The notes: generated from the sequence alone by a model not told the origin. A DNA stretch of 64,000 nucleotides from Candidatus Kouleothrix ribensis (GCA_016722075.1 JADKGW010000001.1:1364001-1428000); one strand, 5' to 3'; positions 33,479 to 43,304 are shown, numbered from the stretch's first letter. Numbers and translations: made by a program.

Positions 33479-34627
33479 CTAATACTTTGGGATGGACGGG
33501 TCGACATCATCCGACCAGCGCAGGATGCCGCCAGTCATGTTCTTGACTTTGCGGAAGCCGGCGGCCTTGAGCATTTCGACTGCGCGGCCGCTGCGCACGC
33601 CACTGCGGCAGTACACCACCATCTCGCGCGCGGTGTCGAGCTCGTTCATGCGCGCTTGCAGCTCGTGTACAGAGATGCGCGTCGCGCCAGGTAGCCGGCC
33701 GATCTCCCACTCGTTGGCCTCGCGCACATCCAGCAGGAACGGCGGGTCGGCGCTGTTCAGCCACTCGGCCGCCTGTGCCGGCGTAATCTCGAGCGTGCTG
33801 TCGGCGTGCGCCGGCTCGGGCACGATCCCACAAAACTGCTCATAGTCGATCAGCTCAGTCACGCTGGGGTGCTCGCCGCAGACCGGGCAGGCCGGGTTAC
33901 GGCGCAGCTTTAGCTCGCGGAAGCGCATCGATAGCGCGTCGTAGAGCATCAGCCGGCCCACCAGCGTCTCGCCGATGCCGGCCAGCAGCTTGATCGCCTC
34001 GGTGGCCTGGATGGTGCCGATCACGCCTGGCAGCACGCCCAGCACGCCGCCCTCGGCACAGCTTGGCACCAGTCCGGGCGGCGGCGGCTCGGGGTACAGG
34101 CAACGGTAGCACGGCCCGCCATCCTTTGGGTAGAATACGGTGGCCTGGCCCTCGAAGCGAAAGATCGAGCCGTACACGTTCGGCTTGCCCAACATCACGC
34201 TGGCGTCGTTGGTCAAATAGCGCGTCGGGAAGTTGTCGGTGCCGTCGACAATCACATCATACGGGCGCATGATCGCGAGGGCATTCTCCGAGGTGATCTG
34301 CGCCTCGTAGGTTGTCACCTCAACGAGCGGGTTCAGGTCGGCCAGCCGCCGCTTGGCCGACTCGGTCTTGCGTACGCCGAGCGTGCCGGTGCCATGCACG
34401 ATCTGGCGCTGCAGGTTGCTCTCATCAACCACGTCGAAATCGACCAGGCCGATCCGCCCGACGCCGGCGGCTGCCAGGTACAGCGCCAATGGCGAGCCTA
34501 ACCCGCCGGTGCCGATCAGCAGCACGCTGCCTTCTTTCAGGCGGCGCTGCCCGTCCATGCCAAACTCGGGCAGGATCAGGTGGCGGGAATACCTGCTTAT
34601 TTCTTCATTTGAAAGATTTGTTGACAT
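33479..34627 (-). CDS. moeZ: MoeB/ThiF-type adenylyltransferase with C-terminal rhodanese (MoeZ-like)
   Basis: A 382-aa cytosolic enzyme that adenylates the C-terminal glycine of a ubiquitin-like sulfur carrier and then loads sulfur on it. N-terminal SRHLILPEFG, nucleotide-binding GTGGLGSP (39-46), and paired zinc cysteines CYRC (173/176) and CPVC (247/250) are present. The linker Cys190 lies in SCAEGGVLG, and a rhodanese domain carries the active-site loop CRSGVRS (Cys340). The start at 34627 gives the usual N-terminus; the frame runs back into a hairpin. The carrier and a JAMM protease are encoded directly upstream. Confidence 0.92.
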   Translation of the reverse strand: MSTNLSNEEISRYSRHLILPEFGMDGQRRLKEGSVLLIGTGGLGSPLALYLAAAGVGRIGLVDFDVVDESNLQRQIVHGTGTLGVRKTESAKRRLADLNPLVEVTTYEAQITSENALAIMRPYDVIVDGTDNFPTRYLTNDASVMLGKPNVYGSIFRFEGQATVFYPKDGGPCYRCLYPEPPPPGLVPSCAEGGVLGVLPGVIGTIQATEAIKLLAGIGETLVGRLMLYDALSMRFRELKLRRNPACPVCGEHPSVTELIDYEQFCGIVPEPAHADSTLEITPAQAAEWLNSADPPFLLDVREANEWEIGRLPGATRISVHELQARMNELDTAREMVVYCRSGVRSGRAVEMLKAAGFRKVKNMTGGILRWSDDVDPSIPKY

Positions 34628-34650
34628 AGCAATAGTTATCCTCATGTGAC

Positions 34651-34716
34651 TGACAGTGTGACAAGATGACAAGATGAGCGTCTGAAGCGTCATTTTGTCA
34701 TCTTGTCACACTGTCA
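34651..34716 (-). repeat. 27-bp hairpin of GACAAGAT words between carrier and moeZ genes
   Basis: 34651-34677 pairs with 34690-34716 with one mismatch around a 12-nt loop. Words are TGACAGTG and TGACAAGA. The right arm contains the stop codon and the last codons of the carrier gene (34706-34726). Confidence 0.9.
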
Positions 34717-34999
34717 TTTTGTCACAACCGCCGGCGATCGCGGGGATAATGCTGAGCACCTCGCCGTCGGGCACGGCGGTGTCGGCGCCCTGCAGGTAGC
34801 GAATGTCTTCGTCGCCGACGTAGATGTTCACAAAGCTGCGCAGCTGGCCTTGCTCGCTATACAGCTGTTTGCCCAGCTGCGGATGCTGCTCGACCAGCCG
34901 GCTCAGCAGCTGGCCGACTGACCCGGCTGCGAGCGTGATGCTGCCCTTGCCGCCGGCATACTGGCGCAGCGCGGTGGGGATGGAGATAGTGACTGCCAT
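34706..34999 (-). CDS. MoaD/ThiS-like ubiquitin-fold sulfur carrier with masked Gly-Gly
   Basis: A 97-aa beta-grasp protein: VTISIPTALRQYAGG, a hydrophobic core, FVNIYVGDEDIRYLQGADTAVPDGEVLSIIPAIAGG. The functional Gly-Gly is at residues 90-91, but six more residues follow (CDKMTV). MoaD, ThiS and CysO must end in Gly-Gly to be adenylated, so this form needs trimming. The extra codons lie within a word-repeat hairpin that replaced the native end. A JAMM protease gene is the next gene upstream in the operon, and the first extra residue is Cys. Closest functional parallels: CysO/Mec and QbsE/QbsD. Confidence 0.85.
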   Translation of the reverse strand: MAVTISIPTALRQYAGGKGSITLAAGSVGQLLSRLVEQHPQLGKQLYSEQGQLRSFVNIYVGDEDIRYLQGADTAVPDGEVLSIIPAIAGGCDKMTV

Positions 35000-35057
35000 T
35001 GAAAACTCCTCGTAGCCGTAGGTACGCGCGCAGCAGCCGAGCGCGATAACTGCGCGC

Positions 35058-35528
35058 TTACTCGCCGGGTAGGCACTGCTCGTGTATGAATCGCTCGCCG
35101 TCGGCGCTCAGCAGCCAGCTGGATAGCTCGGCCGCCTGGCCCGCCCGCACGCTCTGGATCATGAACGAAAAGCCGTTGCCGCCGCCTACGCCCTGCGCGC
35201 CAACGCGGTCGCGCTCGGAGGGGACGGCCGGGTGATCGGGGTGCGAGTGGTAGCAGCCGACGATATCGCAGCCCTGCGCCCGCGCGGCCCGGTCGGCCTT
35301 CATGTAGTCGCGCGGGTCGAGGTAGAAGCGGTCGCGCAGCGAGTGCTCGTGCTCGGCGTCGGTCAGACCCACAGCCGCATTCCAGCTGTTCTGCGCGCGG
35401 TACACATAGTCAACCAGCTTATCGGCGCCGGCCAGCCGCCCGATCAGCAGGCCGACACATTCGTATGGGTAGGCCTCGGTGGCATGCTGCTCGATCGCGG
35501 CGCGGGCGGCTGCGGATAGTGTGATCAT
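35058..35528 (-). CDS. JAMM/MPN+ metalloprotease (Mec-like)
   Basis: A 156-aa cytosolic zinc protease. The full JAMM motif is present: Glu23 in YPYECVGLLIG, then H94-S-H96-x7-S104-x2-D107 in YHSHPDHPAVPSERD. Size and context match Mec, which cleaves after the Gly-Gly of the CysO carrier to release cysteine, and QbsD, which trims a carrier tail. Here the co-encoded carrier carries six residues after Gly-Gly, so maturation of that carrier is a likely task. No cysM homologue is adjacent. Confidence 0.92.
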   Translation of the reverse strand: MITLSAAARAAIEQHATEAYPYECVGLLIGRLAGADKLVDYVYRAQNSWNAAVGLTDAEHEHSLRDRFYLDPRDYMKADRAARAQGCDIVGCYHSHPDHPAVPSERDRVGAQGVGGGNGFSFMIQSVRAGQAAELSSWLLSADGERFIHEQCLPGE

Positions 35529-35624
35529 GGTATGCTGCTACGGGTAAGGGCGGCGCCGGCGCCACCAAAAAAAACAGTCACATGCGCTCGTATAGTTTCC
35601 GAACGCCGCAGCGCATGGCCGGCC

Positions 35625-35939
35625 CTACAGCTCAACCAGCACGTCGTCGCCGGCAACCTGCACCGGGTAGATCGCGATCGGCTCGTAGGCCGGCAGCGCG
35701 AGCGGCTGGCCCGAGGCCAGGTCGAAGCGCGCGCCATGCAGCGGGCACTCGACCGTCGCGTCGTCCGGGTCGAAGAAGCCCTCGGTCAGGTAGGCGTGCT
35801 CGTGCGAGCAGACATCGGTGGTAGCGTACAGCGTCGCGCCGGCGCGAAACAGCGCGATGCGCTGGCCGGCGTACTCGAATGCGCGCATGCCCTGCTCGGG
35901 CAGTTCGCTCAGAGTCGTAACTTTCACGAAGCTAGGCAT
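35625..35939 (-). CDS. Rieske-type [2Fe-2S] ferredoxin (non-heme)
   Basis: A 104-aa soluble protein with the two Rieske boxes C-x-H (DVCSHEHAYLTEG) and C-x2-H (VECPLHGARFDLASGQ), as in NirD-like or dioxygenase ferredoxins. It probably carries electrons to an unknown oxidoreductase. It lies between the JAMM and the small 36047 gene on one strand, close to the suf operon that would supply its cluster. ATG 35939 is natural. Confidence 0.9.
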   Translation of the reverse strand: MPSFVKVTTLSELPEQGMRAFEYAGQRIALFRAGATLYATTDVCSHEHAYLTEGFFDPDDATVECPLHGARFDLASGQPLALPAYEPIAIYPVQVAGDDVLVEL

Positions 35940-36046
35940 GGTTGCCTTTCTGATGCAGAACCAGATGGAGTTGGGGCGCGCCGGCCTGGCCGAAGCGCTG
36001 CTGGTGCCTGCAACACCCTACGGCCGGTGCTCGTACGCGCGGGCAG

Positions 36047-36427
36047 CTACAGCCCTAGTGCGGCCACCAGCCGGGCCGGCTCATCCTCGAGCCAGTCGGT
36101 TGCGCCGCCCTTACCGCTGATCACCAGCACTGAGGCAATCGGCGGTACAAAGATAATATCGACCATACCATCGGCGGTTACCAGCCCGATCCGATCGAGC
36201 TTGCCGCTGCGCACCTTGACCCACAGCCGCAGCGACATGATCCCGATCTTGGCGATCGTCGGCGCGGCGCGCTCGAAGGCGGCATTGCTGGCCCAGAGGC
36301 ATTGCCCGTTCAGCGCACACAGCGCGGCCGCCTCGATGCCGGGCCGCTCGCGCATCGCGGCGCGGATGTGCTGCGCCGCGCTGGTGATCAGCGCCGGCGT
36401 CAGAACGATCTGATTCGTCACAGCCAT
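36047..36427 (-). CDS. Small protein, possibly Roadblock/LC7-like
   Basis: A 126-aa soluble protein. ATG 36427 has AGGAG seven bases upstream. The pattern (helix TPALITSAAQHIRAAMRERPGIEAAALCALNGQCLWASN, later GLVTADGMVDIIFVPPIASVLVISGKG) resembles a profilin-like Roadblock/LC7 fold, but the similarity is only by eye. It is the first gene of the sulfur-carrier operon, behind a good promoter. Function unknown. Confidence 0.6.
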   Translation of the reverse strand: MAVTNQIVLTPALITSAAQHIRAAMRERPGIEAAALCALNGQCLWASNAAFERAAPTIAKIGIMSLRLWVKVRSGKLDRIGLVTADGMVDIIFVPPIASVLVISGKGGATDWLEDEPARLVAALGL

Positions 36428-36487
36428 TGGCCACTCCTGATGATCAAAGCGGAAGGGTGCCCGGCGCGCGAGATCGCGGGCCTCTAC

Positions 36488-36517
36488 ACTATACGACGTT
36501 TTCTGGTAATTGGTCAA
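36488..36517 (-). promoter_or_regulatory. Sigma-70-like promoter for the sulfur-carrier operon
   Basis: On the minus strand TTGACC (36512-36517) and TATAGT (36488-36493) are spaced by 18 bp, about 60 bases before the ATG at 36427. Nothing else is seen in the 300-base gap 36428-36727. Confidence 0.65.
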
Positions 36518-36727
36518 TGTGCTCTTTGTCCTGGTTGGTGCGAACCGTTTATATCATGGCGGGAACCAGGCCTTGGCCACACCGCCCTGAAGTATGGCAG
36601 CGCACGGCCAGGCGCAACCGTGCTGGTGGCAAAAAATTATGGGGCGCAGCGTGGCCACGCCACCGCCGCACCCCACTACCGGGTGTGGCCTGGCCACATG
36701 CTCGGCCAGGCCGCCCGCGTGGAACAG

Positions 36728-38143
<1,416 letters not shown>

Positions 38144-38238
38144 CTCTATCTCCTTCTCGCTAATTCGTGATGTTGTTTCATACCTTTATTGATGTACGGC
38201 TTACGCGCTTGCACCATCCGCGCCACAACGCTGCACTC

Positions 38239-38345
38239 TTTGCCTGCGGCAGCATGGTACTTGCCGGTTATTTTGTGTAATTCTCCGCGCTACGCGCGGA
38301 AAATTACACAATCAAGATATACGATACCGCTGTGCCGCAGGCAAA
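38239..38345 (+). repeat. Nested-hairpin element, copy 2
   Basis: Outer arms TTTGCCTGCGGCA (38239-38251) and TGCCGCAGGCAAA (38333-38345) pair exactly. Inside, 38273-38289 pairs with 38295-38311 (17 bp, one mismatch) around CTACG. The outer frame, including GGTAC and ATACCGC, is shared with 27135-27246 and 62296-62380; the inner palindrome is unique. It fills the sufU-sufB gap. Confidence 0.85.
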
Positions 38346-38386
38346 ACCGTCGGCTGGCGAAGCCCTAGCATGGCCTGGACCTGCGC

Positions 38387-38791
38387 CTAGAGCTCCTCCG
38401 CGTCCTCGGCGTGCGTGCCCAGGTACTCGTACACGCCCGACTTGAGCGTCTTGAGCGCGAGCAGCGCGCACTTGATCCGTACGGGATTCTTATCGAGCGG
38501 GATGCCGATCAGGTCGAGCATGTCGTCCTTCGAGAACGCGCGCACTTCGTCGAGCGTCTTGCCGGCGATCTCGTCGGTCAGCAGCGAGGCAGCGGCCTGG
38601 CTGATCGCGCAGCCGCGCCCCTGGAAGCGGATTTCGGACACCGCGCCGTCGGCGATCTGCAGGTCGATCCGGATGCGATCACCGCAGAGCGGGTTGCTGT
38701 CCTCGTGCGATACATCCGGCTGCTCGAGCGTGCCGGCATTGTGCGGGTGCTTGTAGTGCTCGAGGATAACCTCGCGGTACATGTCGTCCAT
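38387..38791 (-). CDS. sufU: Fe-S scaffold / sulfur-transfer protein SufU
   Basis: A 134-aa IscU-fold zinc protein that accepts persulfide sulfur from SufS. Markers are DMYREVILEHYKHPHNAG, the first ligand loop NPLCGDRI, the second QGRGCAISQAAASLL, and RIKCALLALKTL for the third cysteine. I start at 38791 (MDDMYREV); upstream in-frame codons come from a word repeat. It follows sufS by 84 bases. Confidence 0.95.
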   Translation of the reverse strand: MDDMYREVILEHYKHPHNAGTLEQPDVSHEDSNPLCGDRIRIDLQIADGAVSEIRFQGRGCAISQAAASLLTDEIAGKTLDEVRAFSKDDMLDLIGIPLDKNPVRIKCALLALKTLKSGVYEYLGTHAEDAEEL

Positions 38792-38875
38792 ACGGGCCTC
38801 GAAGAACCGAAAACCAAGAACCAAGAACCGAAGCTTATATCCGAGAACTCGGTTCTCAGTTCTCGGATCTCAGTT
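38792..38875 (-). repeat. AACCAAGAACCG / GAGAACTGAGAACC word block between sufS and sufU
   Basis: The plus strand reads ACCGAAAACCAAGAACCAAGAA, then TATCCGAGAACTCGGTTCTCAG. GAACC words on one side face GGTTC words on the other, so the block can fold as an imperfect hairpin; CCGAGAACT/AGTTCTCGG lie within it. It exactly occupies the space between stop and start. Confidence 0.8.
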
Positions 38876-40114
38876 CTAGGCGAACAGCTTGCGTGCCTTC
38901 TCCAGCGCCTGCGCCAGGCGATCGACCTCTTCCGGGATATTGTACAGGTAGAATGACGCCCGCGCGGTGGCAGGGATGTCGAGCAGGGCGTGCAGCGGCT
39001 GGCAGCAGTGGTGCCCGGCGCGCACCGCCAGGCCCTCGCCGTCGAGCACCGCCGCGATATCGTGCGGATGCACGCCATCGAGCGTAAAGCTGACCGCCCC
39101 GCCGCGCGCGCTGGTGGTGGGCGGGCCATACACGCGCAGCCCGCCGATCTCGGCCAGCCGCTCGAGCGCGTAGGCCAGCAGGTGCTGTTCGTGCGCGAAA
39201 ATCTTGTCCATGCCGATGCCGGTCAGGAAGTCGATCGCCTCACCCAGCGCGATTGCCTCGCCGATCGCCGGCGTGCCGGCTTCGAAGCGCGCCGGAATGT
39301 CGGCGTAGGTCGCCTCGTGCAGCGTCACGGTGCGGATCATCGAGCCGCCGCCCAGAAACGGCGGCATGGCCTCGAGCAGCTGGCGCCGGCCCCACAGCAC
39401 GCCGATGCCGGTCGGCGCGCACATCTTGTGCCCGCTAAAGGCCAGGAAGTCGATCCCCAGCTCGGCCACATTCACCGGCATGTGCGGCACGCTCTGCGCG
39501 CCATCGGCCAGCACCAGTGCCCCGGCGGCGTGCGCGCGTGCGGTGATCTCGCGCAGCGGGTTGATCGTGCCGAGCATATTCGACTGATGGGTCAGCGCCA
39601 CCAGCTTCACGCCGGCCAGCTGGCGATCGAGGTCGTCGAGCACCAGGCGGCCGTCGCCGTCGATCGGCAGGAACTCGAGCTGTGCGCCGCTGCGCTGGGC
39701 CAGCTGCTGCCAGGGCACCAGGTTCGAATGATGCTCCATCACCGTCAGCAGGATGCGGTCGCCCGCGCGCAGGTTCGCGTCGCCCCAGGCGCGCGCCACC
39801 AGGTTGATCGCCTCGGTGGTGTTGCGCGTGAACACGATCTCTTTCGGGCTGTGCGCACCGATAAAGCGCGCCACTTTGCCGCGCGCGCGCTCGAACGCAA
39901 AGGTTGCCTCTTCGCTGAGCTTGTACACGCCGCGATGTACGTTGGCGTTGTAGCGCTCGTAGTATTCGTCGAGGCAGGCGATCACGCAGCGCGGCTTCTG
40001 CGACGAAGCGGCGCTATCGAGAAATGCCAGTGGCTTACCGTTAACCTGCTGCTGCAGGATCGGGAACTCGCGCCGCAGCGCCAGCACGTCGAAGAGTGTG
40101 AAAGATGCGGTCAT
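38876..40114 (-). CDS. sufS: Cysteine desulfurase SufS
   Basis: A 412-aa PLP enzyme, group II desulfurase, which moves sulfur from cysteine to SufU. Evidence: FLDSAASSQKPRCVI, the ATEAINLVA segment (NTTEAINLVARAWG), the PLP lysine in DFLAFSGHKMCAPTGIGVLWG, and the short catalytic Cys loop in AVRAGHHCCQPLHA. The length is normal. It is co-directional with sufD upstream and sufU downstream. Confidence 0.96.
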   Translation of the reverse strand: MTASFTLFDVLALRREFPILQQQVNGKPLAFLDSAASSQKPRCVIACLDEYYERYNANVHRGVYKLSEEATFAFERARGKVARFIGAHSPKEIVFTRNTTEAINLVARAWGDANLRAGDRILLTVMEHHSNLVPWQQLAQRSGAQLEFLPIDGDGRLVLDDLDRQLAGVKLVALTHQSNMLGTINPLREITARAHAAGALVLADGAQSVPHMPVNVAELGIDFLAFSGHKMCAPTGIGVLWGRRQLLEAMPPFLGGGSMIRTVTLHEATYADIPARFEAGTPAIGEAIALGEAIDFLTGIGMDKIFAHEQHLLAYALERLAEIGGLRVYGPPTTSARGGAVSFTLDGVHPHDIAAVLDGEGLAVRAGHHCCQPLHALLDIPATARASFYLYNIPEEVDRLAQALEKARKLFA

Positions 40115-40284
40115 AGCCTATCCTCAGCTGCACGCCGGCCGCGCGGTAGCGGGTAAGAGCGAAGCATCTGCTGTCATTGACGGTGCCAAGCCACGCTTGT
40201 GACTGTATCTGTCGATCGGTTAGGCAGATGCTGCGCCCTTAGCGTGCCCAAGACACCAGCTACCCCAGCCGCGGGTCGCCCGAC

Positions 40285-41499
40285 CTACGAGATCTTGCGC
40301 TCAATCACTGCCGCCACGCGCTCGCGCAGCTGCGCGAGTGGGATGCGCTCGAGCACCGGCTCGAAGAAGCCGGTCACAATCATATGGATCGCTTCATCGC
40401 GCCGGATGCCGCGCGAGAGCATGTAGAACAGCTGCTCCTCATCGATCTGGCCGCTGGTCGAGGCGTGGCCGGCGCGCTGCACGTCGTTGGTGTCGATCTT
40501 CAGGCCGGGGATCGAGTCGTTGCGCGCGTGCGGGCTCAGGTGCAGCGCGTGCTCTTCGAGCCGCGAGATCGTGCCACGGCTGTGCGCTTCGATCTTGATC
40601 ATGCCGTCGAACACCGCGTAGCCGCTGTCTTTGACCACCGTCTTGAACTCCATGTGGCCTTCGGTATTCGCGCCCACGTGCCGCAGCCACGGCGCGGTCA
40701 GCAGGTTCTGTGTGCCCTCGCACAGCGTCGCCGCCAGCCACTGCACCTGCGCGCCGTTGCCCTCGAGGCTGGTTTCGGCCTCGATGTGCTGCACCTGCGC
40801 GCCCAGGCTCAGTGCCACCCACTCGAGGCTGGCGTTGTTGCCCACCAGCGCGCGCTGCGTGCCGATGTGGTAGGTGTTCGCACCCCAGCTCTGCACCGTC
40901 ACGAAGCGCAGGCTGGCGCCATCGCCCACGAACAGCTCGGTGGCCGGGTTGGCCAGCGTCTGCCGGGCCATGTCGGGCGCGCGATACTCTTCGATAAATG
41001 TCGCGCTTGCGCCTGGCTCGATGATGATCAGGTTGTGGGCGAAGCTGGCCCGGCTGCCCTCGGCCAGCGTGAACACCGCCAGTAGTGGTAGCTCGGCCTG
41101 CACGCCTTTCGGCACGTAGAGGAACACGCCGTCTTGCCAGAGTGCGGTGTGCAGCGCGGTAAACTTATGCGCCAGCGGATCGACGGCCGTGCCGAAGTAG
41201 CGCTGCACAAGCGCGGGGTGCTCGCGCAGTGCTGCCGCCAGGGTGGTAAACACCACGCCCTGCCGGGCCAGCTCGGTGTCCCACTCGAGCGTGGTGCCCT
41301 GCGCGCGCATGGGCGCGGCGATGTCTTCGGCGTCGAACTTCGACAGGTCGGTGCGCTTCCAGATCGGCGGCACGCTGGCGGCAAAGGCGTGCCAGGCCGC
41401 GATACGGCGCTCGCTGAGCCAGGCCGGCTCGCCGGCAGCCTGGGCCGCTGCGGCGATCGTTTCGTCGGTCAGTTCGGCTAAAGTTGGAAGATTATGCAT
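40285..41499 (-). CDS. sufD: Fe-S cluster assembly protein SufD
   Basis: A 404-aa SufB-like subunit of the SufBCD complex. Typical pieces are LYVPKGVQAELPLLAVFTLAEG, VTVQSWGANTYHIGTQRALV and the C-terminal GQIDEEQLFYMLSRGIRRDEAIHMIVTGFFEPVLERIP. It follows sufC after a word-repeat spacer and precedes sufS by 170 bases. The length is normal. Confidence 0.95.
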   Translation of the reverse strand: MHNLPTLAELTDETIAAAAQAAGEPAWLSERRIAAWHAFAASVPPIWKRTDLSKFDAEDIAAPMRAQGTTLEWDTELARQGVVFTTLAAALREHPALVQRYFGTAVDPLAHKFTALHTALWQDGVFLYVPKGVQAELPLLAVFTLAEGSRASFAHNLIIIEPGASATFIEEYRAPDMARQTLANPATELFVGDGASLRFVTVQSWGANTYHIGTQRALVGNNASLEWVALSLGAQVQHIEAETSLEGNGAQVQWLAATLCEGTQNLLTAPWLRHVGANTEGHMEFKTVVKDSGYAVFDGMIKIEAHSRGTISRLEEHALHLSPHARNDSIPGLKIDTNDVQRAGHASTSGQIDEEQLFYMLSRGIRRDEAIHMIVTGFFEPVLERIPLAQLRERVAAVIERKIS

Positions 41500-41585
41500 A
41501 ACAGGTTGCAGGTTGCAGGGGCAGGGAGCAGGGTGCAGCCAAAGTGCGTTTGATCAAACGCCGATGGCTACCGGCTGCCAGCTGC
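41500..41585 (-). repeat. GCAGGTTGCAGG word block between sufC and sufD
   Basis: The plus strand has GGTTGCAGGTTGCAGGGGCAGG and AGGGTGCAGCC words, a perfect GTTTGATCAAAC dyad, then CTGCCAGCTGCC words. The block fills the sufC-sufD spacer. Confidence 0.75.
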
Positions 41586-42371
41586 CTACTGCTGACTGGC
41601 GACCTCCTCTCGGATAAAATCGTAGCCTTTCTCTTCAAGCTCGAGCGCCAGCTCGGGGCCGCCCTCGCGCACCACCCGGCCGTCCATCAGCACCGACACG
41701 AAGTGCGGCTTGATGTAGTTCAGCAGGCGCTGGTAGTGCGTAATTACCAGCACGCCCATCTCGGGCTGCTGGCCATACAGCGTATTGACGCCCTGCGCCA
41801 CGATCTTGAGCGCATCGATATCCAGGCCCGAGTCGGTCTCGTCCATGATCGCCATGCTCGGCTTGAGCATGGCCATCTGCAAGATCTCGATGCGCTTCTT
41901 CTCACCGCCCGAGAAGCCTTCGTTCAGGTAGCGCCGCACGAAGCTCTCGTCGATCTCGAGCGCGGCCATGTTTGCGCGCAGCTCTTTGCGGAATTGCGCC
42001 ACCGGCAGCGCCGTGGCCTTGGGGTCTTTGCCCTCTTCGGCACGGTGCGCGTTGATCGCCGAGCGCAGGAAGTTCGCCACCGTCACGCCGGGGATGGCCA
42101 CCGGGTATTGGAAGGCCAGGAACACGCCCAGCTTGGCGCGCTCGTCGGCCCCTAGCTCGAGTATGTTCTGGCCCTGGTACCACACCTCGCCGCCGGTGAC
42201 GGTGTAGCCGGGATGGCCCATCAGCGTGTAGGCCAGCGTGCTCTTGCCGCTGCCGTTCGGCCCCATGATCGCGTGGATCGCGCCGGCCTTGATCGTCAGG
42301 CTCAGGCCTTTGAGGATCTCTTTGTCTTCGACATTGACGCGGAGGTCTTTAATGACCAGATCGGTGTTCAT
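41586..42371 (-). CDS. sufC: Fe-S assembly ATPase SufC
   Basis: A 261-aa ABC-type ATPase of the SufBCD complex. Features: Walker A GPNGSGKS, SufC-type Q-loop region FLAFQYPVAIPGVTVANFLR, signature FSGGEKKRIEILQMAML, Walker B AIMDETDSGLDIDALK and switch His in VLVITHYQRLL. Length and sequence are normal. It is the first structural gene after sufR. Confidence 0.97.
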   Translation of the reverse strand: MNTDLVIKDLRVNVEDKEILKGLSLTIKAGAIHAIMGPNGSGKSTLAYTLMGHPGYTVTGGEVWYQGQNILELGADERAKLGVFLAFQYPVAIPGVTVANFLRSAINAHRAEEGKDPKATALPVAQFRKELRANMAALEIDESFVRRYLNEGFSGGEKKRIEILQMAMLKPSMAIMDETDSGLDIDALKIVAQGVNTLYGQQPEMGVLVITHYQRLLNYIKPHFVSVLMDGRVVREGGPELALELEEKGYDFIREEVASQQ

Positions 42372-42431
42372 TCAACATCCTCTATCTTCACTATCTCGAT
42401 AGACATAACGCGGCACGAGGTGCCTGGCCGG

Positions 42432-43103
42432 TCAGGAATTCAGCGATGGGACGCCCAGCTCTTGCGGCTGCTGCTCGGGCGCTTGAACGACCGTGAAGTG
42501 GCAGCTGCGCCCGCCGGCGCGGATGGTATCGCCCAGCACGATCTGCTCGCCCAGCACGTGCTCGACCATGCGCCGTTCCATCGTGCAGACGCCGGCATGC
42601 TCCTGGGCGACATCGAAGTATGGGCATGCAAACAGCTGAAAGCTCTCGCCCGATGGCTGTATTTCGACCGGAATACCGCGCTGCTCGAGCGCTGTTTGCA
42701 GCGCCAGCAGCCGATCGGCCAGGCCGGCGCCCGCCACCGGCCCGCGGTACTCGCCGGCCAGCCGTGCGCCGACTGCGTCGAGCAGCAGCTGCAGCCGCGC
42801 CGGGCCTTCCTGGCTGGCGATCTCGTGCAGCAGCAGGTTGGTGAGCGTGTCGTATTCTTTCGGAAACAGGCTCTGGGCTACGGCTGTTAGCGAATAGACT
42901 GCATGCGGCCGGCCCGGCCCACAGCGTACCAGGCGCGTAGCCACCAGATCCCTGGCCTGCAAGTGCGTCAGGTGCTCGCGCACCGCAGTGGTGCTGATGC
43001 CCAGTAGCTCTTCCAGGTCTTTGACACTTGCCTCGCCACGCCGCTGGAGGTAATCCAGGATCTTGCCGGCCGGCGATTCGGGTGGGTACATGGTTCCTGC
43101 CAT
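42432..43103 (-). CDS. sufR: SufR-type Fe-S-sensing transcriptional repressor
   Basis: A 223-aa DNA-binding regulator. The N-terminal winged helix is seen in ILDYLQRRGEASVKDLEELLGISTTAVREHLTHLQ. The C-terminal cluster site has the C-x12-C-x27-C spacing (FACPYFDV...VCTMERR...RSCHF), which is the set of three cysteines I recall as essential in cyanobacterial SufR. The fourth, non-essential Cys position is Gln here. ATG 43103 follows AGGAG; a TTG upstream is less likely. It heads the suf operon and probably represses it when clusters are plentiful. Confidence 0.92.
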   Translation of the reverse strand: MAGTMYPPESPAGKILDYLQRRGEASVKDLEELLGISTTAVREHLTHLQARDLVATRLVRCGPGRPHAVYSLTAVAQSLFPKEYDTLTNLLLHEIASQEGPARLQLLLDAVGARLAGEYRGPVAGAGLADRLLALQTALEQRGIPVEIQPSGESFQLFACPYFDVAQEHAGVCTMERRMVEHVLGEQIVLGDTIRAGGRSCHFTVVQAPEQQPQELGVPSLNS

Positions 43104-43133
43104 AGCTGATTGGCTCCTATGCGCTAGGGCCAA

Positions 43134-43181
43134 AGTATACCGCAGACAGAAACTATTGTCAATAAAAACAGGAAAAACTGT
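43134..43181 (-). promoter_or_regulatory. Near-consensus suf promoter with adjacent dyad
   Basis: On the minus strand TTGACA (43157-43162) and TATACT (43134-43139) are spaced by 17 bp. Just upstream of the -35 is an inverted repeat ACAG-N6-CTGT (43168-43181) in an AT-rich patch that stands out from the GC-rich surroundings. It is a candidate SufR operator. Confidence 0.75.
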
Positions 43182-43245
43182 CGAAATTACTCGCGCAACG
43201 CGGGCGCCTGCGTTGCGTGCCCATTCGCCTGCGTCAGAAGGGTGT

Positions 43246-43276
43246 GTGCCGCTCTGCCGCAGGCAAAAAGCAGGAG
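43246..43276 (+). repeat. Solo right end of a nested-hairpin element
   Basis: GTGCCGCTCTGCCGCAGGCAAAA matches the right arm of 38239-38345 (ACCGCTGTGCCGCAGGCAAAA). The left arm and inner palindrome are not recognisable. Confidence 0.5.
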
Positions 43277-43304
43277 CGTTCCTCGCCGGGCGAGGGGCAG
43301 TAGG

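Noticed and set aside
43157..43181. Cyanobacterial-type SufR box CAAC-N6-GTTG
   Set aside because: The exact motif is absent; only an ACAG-N6-CTGT dyad is present, reported instead as a candidate.
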